From: JADFXI01 sp050011415
Lineage (GTDB): Bacteria; Nitrospirota; Thermodesulfovibrionia; Thermodesulfovibrionales; Dissulfurispiraceae
DNA length: 16,294 nucleotides
Assembly (NCBI GenBank): GCA_050011415.1
Contig: JBEKJD010000047.1
Coordinates: 1-16,294, forward strand
Direction of reading: 5' to 3'
Positions 6,398 to 14,670 of the stretch are shown here, piece after piece (the stretch's first letter is position 1; every line of letters begins with the position of its first letter). The notes under the pieces are model-generated. The model was not told the origin of the DNA. It ran no database searches and saw only the letters and a program-made list of their open reading frames with translations. The position numbers were made by a program, and so were the translations under genes.

Positions 6398-7915
6398 ATG
6401 GCGCCACAGAGAATAAATGTTTCGATGAATCGTGTTGAGGGAGACCTTGAGGTCAATGTTGATATTGATGACGGCGTGGTTACCGACGCCTGGTGTTCCG
6501 GGACGATGTACAGGGGATTCGAAAAGATACTGGTGGGCCGTGGATCTTATGACGGTCTGGTCATCACGCCCCGCATTTGCGGAATATGCAGTACCAGCCA
6601 CCTTGTTGCTGCTTCGCGGGCACTTGACATGGTGACCGGGGTAACAGTTCCGCCCGATGCTGTCAGGGTCCGCAATATAGCGCAGATGGCAGAGCATATT
6701 CAGAGCGATGTCCGCCACTATATACTGATGTTTGCGGTCGACTTTGCCAATCCTGCCTATAAGGACCATCCTTTGTTTGAAGAGGCGGTGCGACGCTACG
6801 AACCATTTAAGGGCAAATCGGTTTCAGAGGCTATCCGCCAAACAAAAAAAGTTCTTGAAATAATCGCTATCATTGGGGGCCAGTGGCCACATTCGTCTTT
6901 TATGGTCCCCGGAGGCATTGCTTCTATCCCAAGCAAGAGCGATCTGTTGCAGTGCGGCTTGCTGTTGCGGCAATACAGGACGTGGTATGAGCAACGTATA
7001 CTGGGATGCAGCATTGAGCGCTGGAGAGAGATCAGGTCTGCCGGCGACCTCGACGCATGGCTTGAAGAGCGCCCTGAGCACCGTGATAGTGACCTCGGAT
7101 TTTATCTGCGGTTTGCCCGTTCCATTGGTCTGGATAAAACGGGAAAAGGAGTGGGGGCCTTCCTCAGTTTCGGAGCTCTTGAACTCCCGGAAGGCACTAC
7201 TGTCAGGGGAGGAGGCACAAACAGCCTTATTCCTGCAGGATTTGCCAATGCAGGCCGGATCAACGGGTTTGACCAGGCGAAAGTTGCCGAACATGTGGCC
7301 AGTTCGTGGTACATGGATTATGAAGGGGGCAAACATCCGTATCAGGGAGAAACACAGCCTTATGCAACGGGAAAGGAAAACAATAAGTACTCGTGGGCAA
7401 AGGCCCCGCGTTATGATGATTGTCCTGTGGAAACAGGCCCTCTCGCCGAGATGGTCATAGCCGGGAACCCTCTTATTGCCGGTATGATCGGCAGCGAAGG
7501 GCCAAGCACTTACCTCAGAGAGCTTGCCCGTCTTGTGAGGCCCGTGGAGTTGATTCCTGCGATGGAAAGCTGGTTGAAGGAGGGGAATGTAAACAGCAAG
7601 TATTATACGCTCCCCGGCGAGGCGCGAAACGGGGAAGGCTTCGGACTGACGCAGGCGTCCCGCGGAGCGCTGGGGCACTGGCTTAAGATAGAAAACGATG
7701 TGATCCGGCATTACCAGATTATTACGCCGTCGGCATGGAACTTCTCGCCTCGTGATTCGAGGGGGAAAAGGGGTCCTGTGGAAGAAGCGCTTTCCGGTAC
7801 GCGGGTCAAAGACATGGCAAACCCGGTTGAATTGGGGCACGTAGTAAGATCGTTTGATGCCTGTCTCGTCTGTACTGTTCACACGGCCAGACGGGATGAG
7901 GGGCATCGCTATTGA
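6398..7915 (+). CDS. [NiFe]-hydrogenase large subunit
   Basis: This 505-residue catalytic subunit holds the Ni-Fe(CN)2CO centre that splits or forms H2. The L1 motif is RICGICSTSH (C61, C64, H68). The L2 motif is DACLVCTVH (C489, C492, H495), with Ala where the family nearly always has Pro. After H495 a ten-residue tail (TARRDEGHRY) remains, the normal substrate of a maturation protease. The internal stretch YSWAKAPRYDD is also family-typical. The retained tail argues against a HupV/HoxC-type sensor, which lacks it. The start at 6398 follows AAAGGAG (6387-6393), 13 bases after the small subunit. No gene for a cytochrome b, diaphorase or ferredoxin partner lies next to it, so the electron acceptor is unknown. 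Subgroup assignment needs a tree. Confidence 0.94.
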   Translation: MAPQRINVSMNRVEGDLEVNVDIDDGVVTDAWCSGTMYRGFEKILVGRGSYDGLVITPRICGICSTSHLVAASRALDMVTGVTVPPDAVRVRNIAQMAEHIQSDVRHYILMFAVDFANPAYKDHPLFEEAVRRYEPFKGKSVSEAIRQTKKVLEIIAIIGGQWPHSSFMVPGGIASIPSKSDLLQCGLLLRQYRTWYEQRILGCSIERWREIRSAGDLDAWLEERPEHRDSDLGFYLRFARSIGLDKTGKGVGAFLSFGALELPEGTTVRGGGTNSLIPAGFANAGRINGFDQAKVAEHVASSWYMDYEGGKHPYQGETQPYATGKENNKYSWAKAPRYDDCPVETGPLAEMVIAGNPLIAGMIGSEGPSTYLRELARLVRPVELIPAMESWLKEGNVNSKYYTLPGEARNGEGFGLTQASRGALGHWLKIENDVIRHYQIITPSAWNFSPRDSRGKRGPVEEALSGTRVKDMANPVELGHVVRSFDACLVCTVHTARRDEGHRY

Positions 7916-7930
7916 GGCGGGGCATTCAAA

Positions 7931-8395
7931 GTGAAGCGCATTATCTGTATCGGCAATCGCTATATCCGTCAGGATTCTGCCGGACCTGCTGTATATGACA
8001 CTCTGAGCCGCCAGGAGCTTCCGCCGGATATAGAGTTGGTTGACGGCGGTCTGGCAGGTTTGAATCTCCTTGGTCTTTTCGACGATGCCGAACTGGTCGT
8101 AGTGGTGGACAATGTATCCGGGTTCAGCAGACATAACGGAACGGTTGTCCTGGAATCGGAGGATATAATTCCATTGGCCGGGAACAGTTATGACCATGCA
8201 TCAGGACTTCCCTATCTCCTGCGGACACTTCATGAAATATTTGAAGGCACGCCGCCGCGTGTTGTAGTGGTGGGCATTGAAGGAGATTTTAACGAATCCA
8301 TAATTGCCGACGCTGCCCGGCTTGCCCTAAGAACGGCTGAAGACGGTTGCTGCAGCCACGTTGCTATTGATGGTTTGCCTGGGAGTGTGTTATGA
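7931..8395 (+). CDS. Hydrogenase maturation protease (HyaD/HupD type)
   Basis: This 154-residue protein belongs to the peptidase family that removes the large-subunit C-terminal tail after nickel insertion. Nickel or probe-metal ligands of HybD (E16, D62, H93) correspond here to D15 in GNRYIRQDSAG, D60 in VVVVDN and H89 in YDHASG. Asp instead of Glu at the first ligand is a mild variation. Its likely substrate is the adjacent large subunit, cut after H495. The start is GTG at 7931 with GAGGCGG upstream, 15 bases after the large subunit. Its stop overlaps the ATG of the following hybrid kinase in an ATGA (8392-8395), so the two genes are translationally coupled. The remaining hyp maturation genes are not in this window. 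Confidence 0.9.
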   Translation: MKRIICIGNRYIRQDSAGPAVYDTLSRQELPPDIELVDGGLAGLNLLGLFDDAELVVVVDNVSGFSRHNGTVVLESEDIIPLAGNSYDHASGLPYLLRTLHEIFEGTPPRVVVVGIEGDFNESIIADAARLALRTAEDGCCSHVAIDGLPGSVL

Positions 8396-11300
8396 ACAAC
8401 GAATCATGCAATGGCAATAAATCCCCCGAAGCGCTGCTGGCTGAAAATATTATGCTCCTGAATGAAGTCAGCATTGCCCGAAAGGCCTCCGAGATTACCG
8501 CCAAGCTTGTGGTCGAGCAATTCAAAAAGATGGAAGAAGTTCAATTGCTCCTTGAAGAGAAGGCTGCGTCCGAGAGGGAACTTCATGTGAAGCTTGCCGA
8601 AGAACTCCACGAGCGCAAGCAGATCCAGGAAGAAGTCAGGCGCAATTACGAAATTCAGGGCGTGCTGAACGCGATGCTGCGGATGTCGCTGCAGGACATG
8701 CCCCAGGAGGAGTTCATTGAGCGTTTCCTCGATCTGACACTTTCAGTCCCATGTCTGTCATTGCAGAAGCGCGGCGCCGTATTTCTGGTTGATGATACCC
8801 CGGATATACTTGTGCTTAAAGCTCAAAAAGACCTCGGCGCGCATTTGACTGCGTCATGCGGTCGGGTGCGGTTTGGACATTGCCTGTGCGGAAGGGCTGC
8901 GTCGCTCCGGCAAGTGCAGTTTTCGTGCACAGTCGATGAAAAGCACGATAACCGCTATGAAGGCATGGCAGGTCACGGCCATTATTGCATCCCGCTGATG
9001 TCTGCAGACAACCTGCTCGGAGTGCTCTGCGTATATGTTGATGATGGTCACCAGCGTAACAGCACTGAGGAAACCTTCTTGTGCGCGTCTGCTGATATAC
9101 TGGCAGGCATCATCGAACGAACGACCGGCATCGAGAAACTGCGCGAGGCCCGGATCGCTGCTGATTCAGCTAACCGCGCCAAGAGCACTTTTCTTGCCAA
9201 TATGAGCCACGAACTCCGCACTCCCATGAATGCAATTATCGGCTATAGCGAGATGCTGGTGGAAGAGGCGGAAGACCTCGGGCAGCAAGAGTTTGTTGAT
9301 GACCTCAACAAGATCAACTCGGCTGGAAAACACCTGCTGGCGCTTATCAACGATATTCTTGATTTTTCGAAGATCGAGGCCGGCAAGATCGAACTCTATC
9401 TGGAGACCTTCGATGTTGCTCAAATGATTCATGACGTAGCGACCACGATCAGCCCGCTGGTGGAGAAAAACGCCAACAAATTGCAAGTGGGTTGCCCGGC
9501 TGATATCGGCCCGATGTATGCCGACCTGACCAAAGTCAGACAGGCCCTGTTCAATCTTTTGAGTAATGCCTGCAAATTCACTAAGAACGGGACTGTGTCG
9601 GTTGATGTCAGCCGTCTTTCAGGTCAGGATGGCGACCCTGGCCAGTTAGTGTTCACCGTGAGCGATACCGGTATCGGTATGACGCCGGAGCAGAAGATAA
9701 AGCTGTTTCAGGCTTTTACCCAGGGCGATGCATCTACTACGCGCCAGTACGGCGGCACAGGCCTCGGACTTTCCATCAGCCGCCATTTCTGCCAGATGAT
9801 GGGCGGTGATATAACCGTGGAGAGCGAGCCGGGCAAGGGGTCCTCCTTCATCATCCGGCTCCCGGCAGAGGTCTCTGTTGACTCCGGGAAACAGTTGGAA
9901 GATATTGCTGGAACGGAGAGCGCTATCCCCTGGGGTGAAGGAGCCAAGAGCGTTCTGATTATTGATGATGACCCAAAGGCAAGGGACCTTCTGTCGCGCT
10001 CCCTGATTAAGGAAAAATACTCTGTGGCATGCGCTGCCGGTGGCGAAGAGGGGCTGAAACTTGCGCGGCAATTGCATCCTGATGTCATTGTCCTCGATGT
10101 GCTGATGCCGGTGATGGACGGTTGGACAGTGTTGACCTCGATTAAGGCGGACCCGGATATTGCGGACATCCCGGTCGTTATGCTCTCCGTACTGGATGAG
10201 GAAAATATGGGATTTGCTCTCGGCGCCTCTGATTACCTCACCAAACCTATTGACCGTGACCGGTTGCTGGTGGTCCTTAAAAAATATATGCATGATGACA
10301 AAACCGGGTCCATACTGGTTGTTGAAGATGATGTTATTACCCGGGAAATGATGACCCGAATGCTTGAAAAAGAGGGTTGGGTGGTTTCGACAGCTCAGAA
10401 TGGCCGGGTTGGCTTGGAACAGGCCAGCGCCATTCAGCCGTCCCTTATCCTGCTGGACCTCATGATGCCTGAGATGGACGGGTTCCAGTTTGTCGAGGAA
10501 CTGCGCTCTATAGAAGCTCTGAGGTCTATTCCAGTGGTTGTGGTTACAGCAAAGGACCTTAACCCGGAGGACCGCGAGCGTCTCAAAGGTTATGTTAAGC
10601 TCATCGTCCAAAAGGGAGCTTACAGCCGTGAAGATCTTCTCGGCGAGTTGCACAAGCTGGTTGGAGAGCATACCGGAGCGAAACACCACTCCGGGACGAA
10701 AAGGCAGCAGCACTCTGCAAGCACCGCATCAAAAGTACTTGTCATTGATGACGACCCGAAGATACACGACCTCATGAAGCGCTACTTGACCAGGGAAGGG
10801 TTTGAAGTGTTCACTGCTTCCAGCGGCAGCGAGGGGATTCAACTCGCGCGTAGTGTGAGACCGCTTGCCATAACGCTTGATGTCCTTATGCCGGAAATGG
10901 ATGGTTGGACCGTGTTGTCATCTCTAAAGGCCGATCCGGATTTGGCGGATATCCCTGTAATAATGCTCACAGTAATGGATGACAAGAATCTCGGTTTTAC
11001 TCTCGGCGCCAGCGAATATCTGAACAAGCCGATTGACCGGAAGCGCCTGCTCGCTGTTCTCGGTAATTACAGGAATGAATCCATGGGCGGACCCATTCTC
11101 ATTGTTGAGGATGACGCCGAGACCCGTCGTATTTTGCGGCACTTCATCGAGAAGGAAGGAAGGACGGTTGAGGAAGCCGAGAACGGGCGTGCAGCGCTGG
11201 AGCGGATAGCTGCCGCGCCGCCTTCGCTTATCCTTTTGGACCTTATGATGCCTGTAATGGATGGTTTTGAATTCCTGGGAGAACTGCGAAAAAATGAGTT

Positions 11301-11487
11301 ACTGCGTTCTATTCCTGTAGTGGTGGTAACAGCGAAGGACCTCAATGCAGGTGAGCGCGAGCAGCTTGACGGCTGCGTAACACGAATACTCCAGAAAGGC
11401 TCTTACAGCCGCGATGACCTGCTTTGCGAGGTGCGCCGGATCATCATGACTTATGAGGACGGCGGCCAGGCCTTTCCGTCTGTCTAG
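8392..11487 (+). CDS. GAF hybrid histidine kinase with four receiver domains
   Basis: A 1031-residue soluble sensor kinase without membrane segments. Order: coiled coil (about 12-90); GAF domain (about 105-245) with C156, C164, C166, C179, H195, H197 and C199; HisKA with phospho-acceptor H273 (MSHELRTPMNA); HATPase_c with N388/N392, D425 of DTGIGM and GGTGLGL (454-460); then four receivers. Phospho-acceptors are D569, D689, D830 and D950. Receivers 1 and 3 keep the conserved Lys before Pro (K618, K879); receivers 2 and 4 have Lys-Gly (K741, K1002). Receivers 3-4 repeat receivers 1-2 at a constant 261-residue offset. The ATG overlaps the stop of the hydrogenase protease, tying it to the hydrogenase. 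It presumably phosphorylates its own receivers and those encoded downstream; the GAF ligand is unknown. Confidence 0.93.
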   Translation: MNNESCNGNKSPEALLAENIMLLNEVSIARKASEITAKLVVEQFKKMEEVQLLLEEKAASERELHVKLAEELHERKQIQEEVRRNYEIQGVLNAMLRMSLQDMPQEEFIERFLDLTLSVPCLSLQKRGAVFLVDDTPDILVLKAQKDLGAHLTASCGRVRFGHCLCGRAASLRQVQFSCTVDEKHDNRYEGMAGHGHYCIPLMSADNLLGVLCVYVDDGHQRNSTEETFLCASADILAGIIERTTGIEKLREARIAADSANRAKSTFLANMSHELRTPMNAIIGYSEMLVEEAEDLGQQEFVDDLNKINSAGKHLLALINDILDFSKIEAGKIELYLETFDVAQMIHDVATTISPLVEKNANKLQVGCPADIGPMYADLTKVRQALFNLLSNACKFTKNGTVSVDVSRLSGQDGDPGQLVFTVSDTGIGMTPEQKIKLFQAFTQGDASTTRQYGGTGLGLSISRHFCQMMGGDITVESEPGKGSSFIIRLPAEVSVDSGKQLEDIAGTESAIPWGEGAKSVLIIDDDPKARDLLSRSLIKEKYSVACAAGGEEGLKLARQLHPDVIVLDVLMPVMDGWTVLTSIKADPDIADIPVVMLSVLDEENMGFALGASDYLTKPIDRDRLLVVLKKYMHDDKTGSILVVEDDVITREMMTRMLEKEGWVVSTAQNGRVGLEQASAIQPSLILLDLMMPEMDGFQFVEELRSIEALRSIPVVVVTAKDLNPEDRERLKGYVKLIVQKGAYSREDLLGELHKLVGEHTGAKHHSGTKRQQHSASTASKVLVIDDDPKIHDLMKRYLTREGFEVFTASSGSEGIQLARSVRPLAITLDVLMPEMDGWTVLSSLKADPDLADIPVIMLTVMDDKNLGFTLGASEYLNKPIDRKRLLAVLGNYRNESMGGPILIVEDDAETRRILRHFIEKEGRTVEEAENGRAALERIAAAPPSLILLDLMMPVMDGFEFLGELRKNELLRSIPVVVVTAKDLNAGEREQLDGCVTRILQKGSYSRDDLLCEVRRIIMTYEDGGQAFPSV
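9961..11400 (+). repeat. In-gene tandem duplication of a receiver pair (783-base offset)
   Basis: The receiver pair with acidic pockets near 9964 and 10327 is repeated by the pair near 10747 and 11110. Six landmarks (two acidic pockets, two acceptor Asp, two Lys) are each exactly 783 bases apart. The copies have clearly diverged in codons and residues, so the duplication is old. Confidence 0.85.
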
Positions 11488-11515
11488 TCATAAATAAAAC
11501 AAGGGAGGAATCAAA

Positions 11516-11893
11516 GTGGCCAGGATATTATTAGTGGAAGACAATGAAATGAATCGTGATATGCTCTCCCGCCGTCTGCAGCGTAAGGGTTATGATGTTA
11601 CCATGGCTATCGACGGGGAGCAGGGTGTTAACATCGCGCGGTCGGAGTCCCCTGACTTGATTCTCATGGACCTGAGCCTGCCGGTGCTGGATGGATGGGA
11701 GGCCACCCGCCGTCTGAAAGCAGAACCTGAAACCCGGTTAATACCCGTTATCGCTTTGACCGCTCATGCACTGTCAGGTGACAAGGAAAAAGCGATAGAG
11801 GCAGGATGTGATGATTACGACAGCAAGCCTATAGAATTTCCGAGACTCCTGGGCAAAATCGAATCTTTGTTGAACAGGAAACCCGCTGCATGA
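11516..11893 (+). CDS. Single-domain response regulator (CheY/DivK-like)
   Basis: A 125-residue stand-alone receiver. The acidic pocket is E8/D9 (LLVEDNEMNRD), the phospho-acceptor D52 (LILMDLSLPVLDG), the switch Thr T82 (ALTAHA) and the conserved Lys K104 (DSKPIE). There is no output domain, so it probably shuttles phosphate between the kinases and other partners, or acts by protein contact, in the cytosol. The start is GTG at 11516 with GGAGG at 11504-11508. It lies 28 bases after kinase 1. Its TGA overlaps the ATG of kinase 2 as ATGA (11890-11893), so it is coupled to that gene. Confidence 0.92.
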   Translation: MARILLVEDNEMNRDMLSRRLQRKGYDVTMAIDGEQGVNIARSESPDLILMDLSLPVLDGWEATRRLKAEPETRLIPVIALTAHALSGDKEKAIEAGCDDYDSKPIEFPRLLGKIESLLNRKPAA

Positions 11894-14651
11894 GCCAGGA
11901 CGGAGGCATAGGCGGGAAGCATCCCGACAAACGCTCGATTTTACCTTTCATGCGGCATGAGTTGCGCACGCCTATCAATGCCATTATCGGATACAGTGAG
12001 ATGCTGCTTGAGGAAACGGCAGAGCGCGGCGATGCGGCAAAATACCTCCGTGCTGACCTGGAAAATATCCATACCGCCGGGCATGAGATGCTCGCAATTG
12101 TCAATGACAACAAACTTGAGATTGACCTTGAGAATTTCGGCAGCAATTTCAGGCATGCCATTCGGACAATGATAACCACGGTCGTGGGCTATACGGAAAT
12201 GCTTCTCGAAGATGCGCAGGACAGCAGCGGGGAAACTTTTACCAGTGACCTCATGAAGATCCAGTCCGCTTCCAAACAACTTTTTTCTCTCATTGAAGAC
12301 TTTGTTAAAATCGGCAATATGGAAACCAAAAAGGACGGAGTTGAGGAGCCTTCATCAGACCCATTGTCTCCCGCACTCCGCGAAATGGCGTCTGCCGTTC
12401 CTTCTCTGGCTGATGAGCACGGAGTGCCGGAGCAAATGCAGGGGACCATTCTTGTTGTTGACGACAACGAAATGAACAGGGACCTTCTTTCGCGCAACCT
12501 GAAGAAACAGGGATATTTGACACAGCTTGCTGAAAATGGCCAAAAGGCCCTTGATATTCTCAAAACCAAGCATTTTGATCTCGTTCTGCTGGACATGATG
12601 ATGCCGGAGATGAACGGTTATGAGGTGCTGCAGATACTTAAAAGTGATCCGAGATATCATGATATTCCGGTGATTATGCTGTCCGCCCTTGATGAAATTG
12701 ACAGTGTCGTAAGCTGTCTTGAGGCCGGGGCGGAAGATTATTTGACAAGACCTTTTGAACCTGCGCTGTTGCGTGCCCGCCTGGGATCATGTCTGAAGCG
12801 GAAGCAATCCGAGGGCGCGCTGGAAGAATCCAAGCGCCGGCTTAAGGACATCATCGATTTCCTTCCTGATGCTACTTTTGTCATAGACAGTAAAGGGAAA
12901 GTCGTTGAGTGGAACCGTGCCATGGAGGAGATGACAGGCGTCAAAGCAGCGGATATTATCGGAAAGGGCGATTACGAATACTCTATCCCATTTTATGGCG
13001 AACGAAGACCGGTTATGATAGATCTCGTTAACCTGACGCACGAAGATCTCGAGGCTAATTACAGTGACATAAGACAAATCGGCGGTGCCATTGGCGGCCT
13101 TGGTTTTGTCAAAGGTCTTAAAAGAGGAGATATGTGGTTCGAGGGGATCGCCACTACTTTGAGAGATTCCCAGGACAATAAGGTAGGCGCCATAGAAACG
13201 ATCCGTGATATGACCGAATACAAGATAACGCAGAATGAACTCCAGAAAGCCAAGGAGGCTGCCGAGGCTGCCAATCGCGCCAAGAGCATCTTTCTTGCTA
13301 CCATGAGCCATGAAATACGCACCCCGATGAACGCAATCCTCGGGTTTGCTCAATTGATGCAGCGCGACCCTCAGCTTACTCCTACCCAGGGACAACACCT
13401 GAAGACCATCAGCCGGAGCGGTGAACACCTGTTGGCCCTGATTAACGATGTTCTGGAAATGTCCAAGATCGAAGCCGGCCACATTACGCTCAATCCGGTG
13501 GTCTTTGATCTGGAAGCCCTTCTTGAAGATGTTGAGGCGATGTTCAGGGTGAGGACTGACGCCAAACAATTGCGGTTTGTAATCACCCGGGCGGCGAATT
13601 TGGCACGGCGCGTAGTGGCCGACCAGGGGAAAGTGCGCCAGATGCTGATCAACATAATAGGGAACGCGGTGAAATTCACCGAGACCGGCGGGATAAGCGT
13701 GCGCTTGTCGGCAACGCCCGCTGATAGAAGCCGGCTTCACATTGCCGTAGAAGTCGAAGACACCGGGCCTGGGATTGCCGGGGAAGAGCTGGGTGGACTG
13801 TTCAAGCAGTTTGTCCAGACGTCTTCGGGGATATCGGCCGGAGGCGGCACAGGTCTGGGATTGGCCTCATGGGCGGTGATATTACCGCGAGCAGCGTAGT
13901 CGGCAAGGGCACTATCTTCAGGATAGAATTTTTTGTTGAGCCGGTGGGCATCCTGACCGATAATGAAGAAGGCCCATTAAGACACGTGATCTCCCTGAAA
14001 GCACAGCAGGAGCCGAGCCGTATTCTTGTGACGGATGACAAGTCCGAGAACCGGAAGGTCCTGGTATCTCTGCTTAGTTCTGTCGGTTTTGTTGCACGCG
14101 AGGCATGTGACGGGCAGGAGGCGGTAAATGTTTTCAAAGAATGGGAACCCGACCTGATTCTTATGGATATGCATATGCCGGTGATGGATGGCTTTGAGGC
14201 AATCCGGCAAATTCGGGCCGCAGACCCTGGAAAAAAAACCGTTATAATAGCAATTACAGCCAGCGCATTTGAAGAAATGCGAAAGAATGTCATGGCCTCG
14301 GGTTTCGATGATTTCATAGTCAAACCTTTCCGGATTGATGAGGTGCTCGAGAAGATAAGCCATTTTCTCAAGGTCGAATATGTTTATGAGGCGAAAGAGG
14401 AACAACCAGCAGGGCAAGGACAGAGCGACAGCCAGAGACAGGTTTCCCTTGCGGGACTGCCGGTTGAGCTTCTGAGGCAAATGCACCGGGCCACGCTTTC
14501 CGGCGACATGGACCGGCTTGACATATTGATCAAAGAAGTCCACAGCCATGATGTCGAGGTTGCTTCCACATTGCGAAAGTTTGCCGATGATTTCAAATAT
14601 GAAACCATTGCTGCCATGCTGCAGCAGGCGCCGGGTTTTGCCGAAGAGTGA
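11890..14651 (+). pseudogene. Hybrid histidine kinase (HisKA-HisKA-REC-PAS-HisKA-HATPase-REC), frame broken in the ATPase domain
   Basis: The 5' frame (11890-13899) encodes a first HisKA with H23 (MRHELRTPINA), a diverged copy with H89 (FRHAIRTM), a receiver (D192, D235, Arg287 instead of Lys), a PAS domain (about 318-440), a third HisKA with H474 and an HATPase_c with N588, D624 and GGGTGLGLA. At 13866 the frame is lost. It resumes from ATG 13869 with MGGDITASS, the normal continuation of the ATPase domain. Related kinases have eight residues between GLGLA and MGGD; here only two bases remain, so about 22 bases appear deleted, causing a frameshift. The second frame (13869-14651) ends the ATPase domain and adds a receiver (acceptor Asp at 14166, Lys at 14322) plus a helical tail. 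Either a true inactivating deletion or a sequencing or assembly fault fits. The separate 3' part could still be translated from 13869. Confidence 0.8.
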
Positions 14652-14656
14652 CAGAC

Positions 14657-14670
14657 AGGAGGAACACTTG
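14657..14670 (+). promoter_or_regulatory. Ribosome site that sets the HD-GYP gene start
   Basis: AGGAGG (14657-14662) lies five bases before TTG (14668-14670). This is the best start for the receiver/HD-GYP gene; the frame is open further upstream to an ATG at 14548, but that reading would lie inside the kinase 2 coding region and has no such site. Confidence 0.75.

Noticed and set aside
5446..7915. Hydrogenase as a classic regulatory sensor (HupUV/HoxBC)
   Set aside because: The large subunit keeps a ten-residue tail after the final His and a maturation protease follows, whereas sensor hydrogenases lack the tail. The Asp proximal ligand also points elsewhere. A signalling role is therefore proposed for the set, not a HoxBC identity.
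6824..8197. Long open frame of 457 codons on the minus strand over the hydrogenase large subunit and protease genes
   Set aside because: It is antisense to clear hydrogenase genes, has no recognisable domain, and its low-complexity, Arg/Pro/His-rich content is typical of shadow frames.
9646..10713. Open minus-strand frame of 355 codons over the receivers of kinase 1
   Set aside because: Antisense to well-conserved receiver domains, no domain of its own; similar shadows recur over the parallel receiver copies and over kinase 2.
13860..13900. Programmed ribosomal frameshift joining the two parts of kinase 2
   Set aside because: No slippery heptamer is present, and a frameshift alone would not restore the roughly seven missing residues of the ATPase domain. 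A deletion explains both facts.
14440..14640. C-terminal tail of kinase 2 as an HPt domain
   Set aside because: It is helical and contains His residues, but none sits in an HPt-like H-x-x-K-G context.
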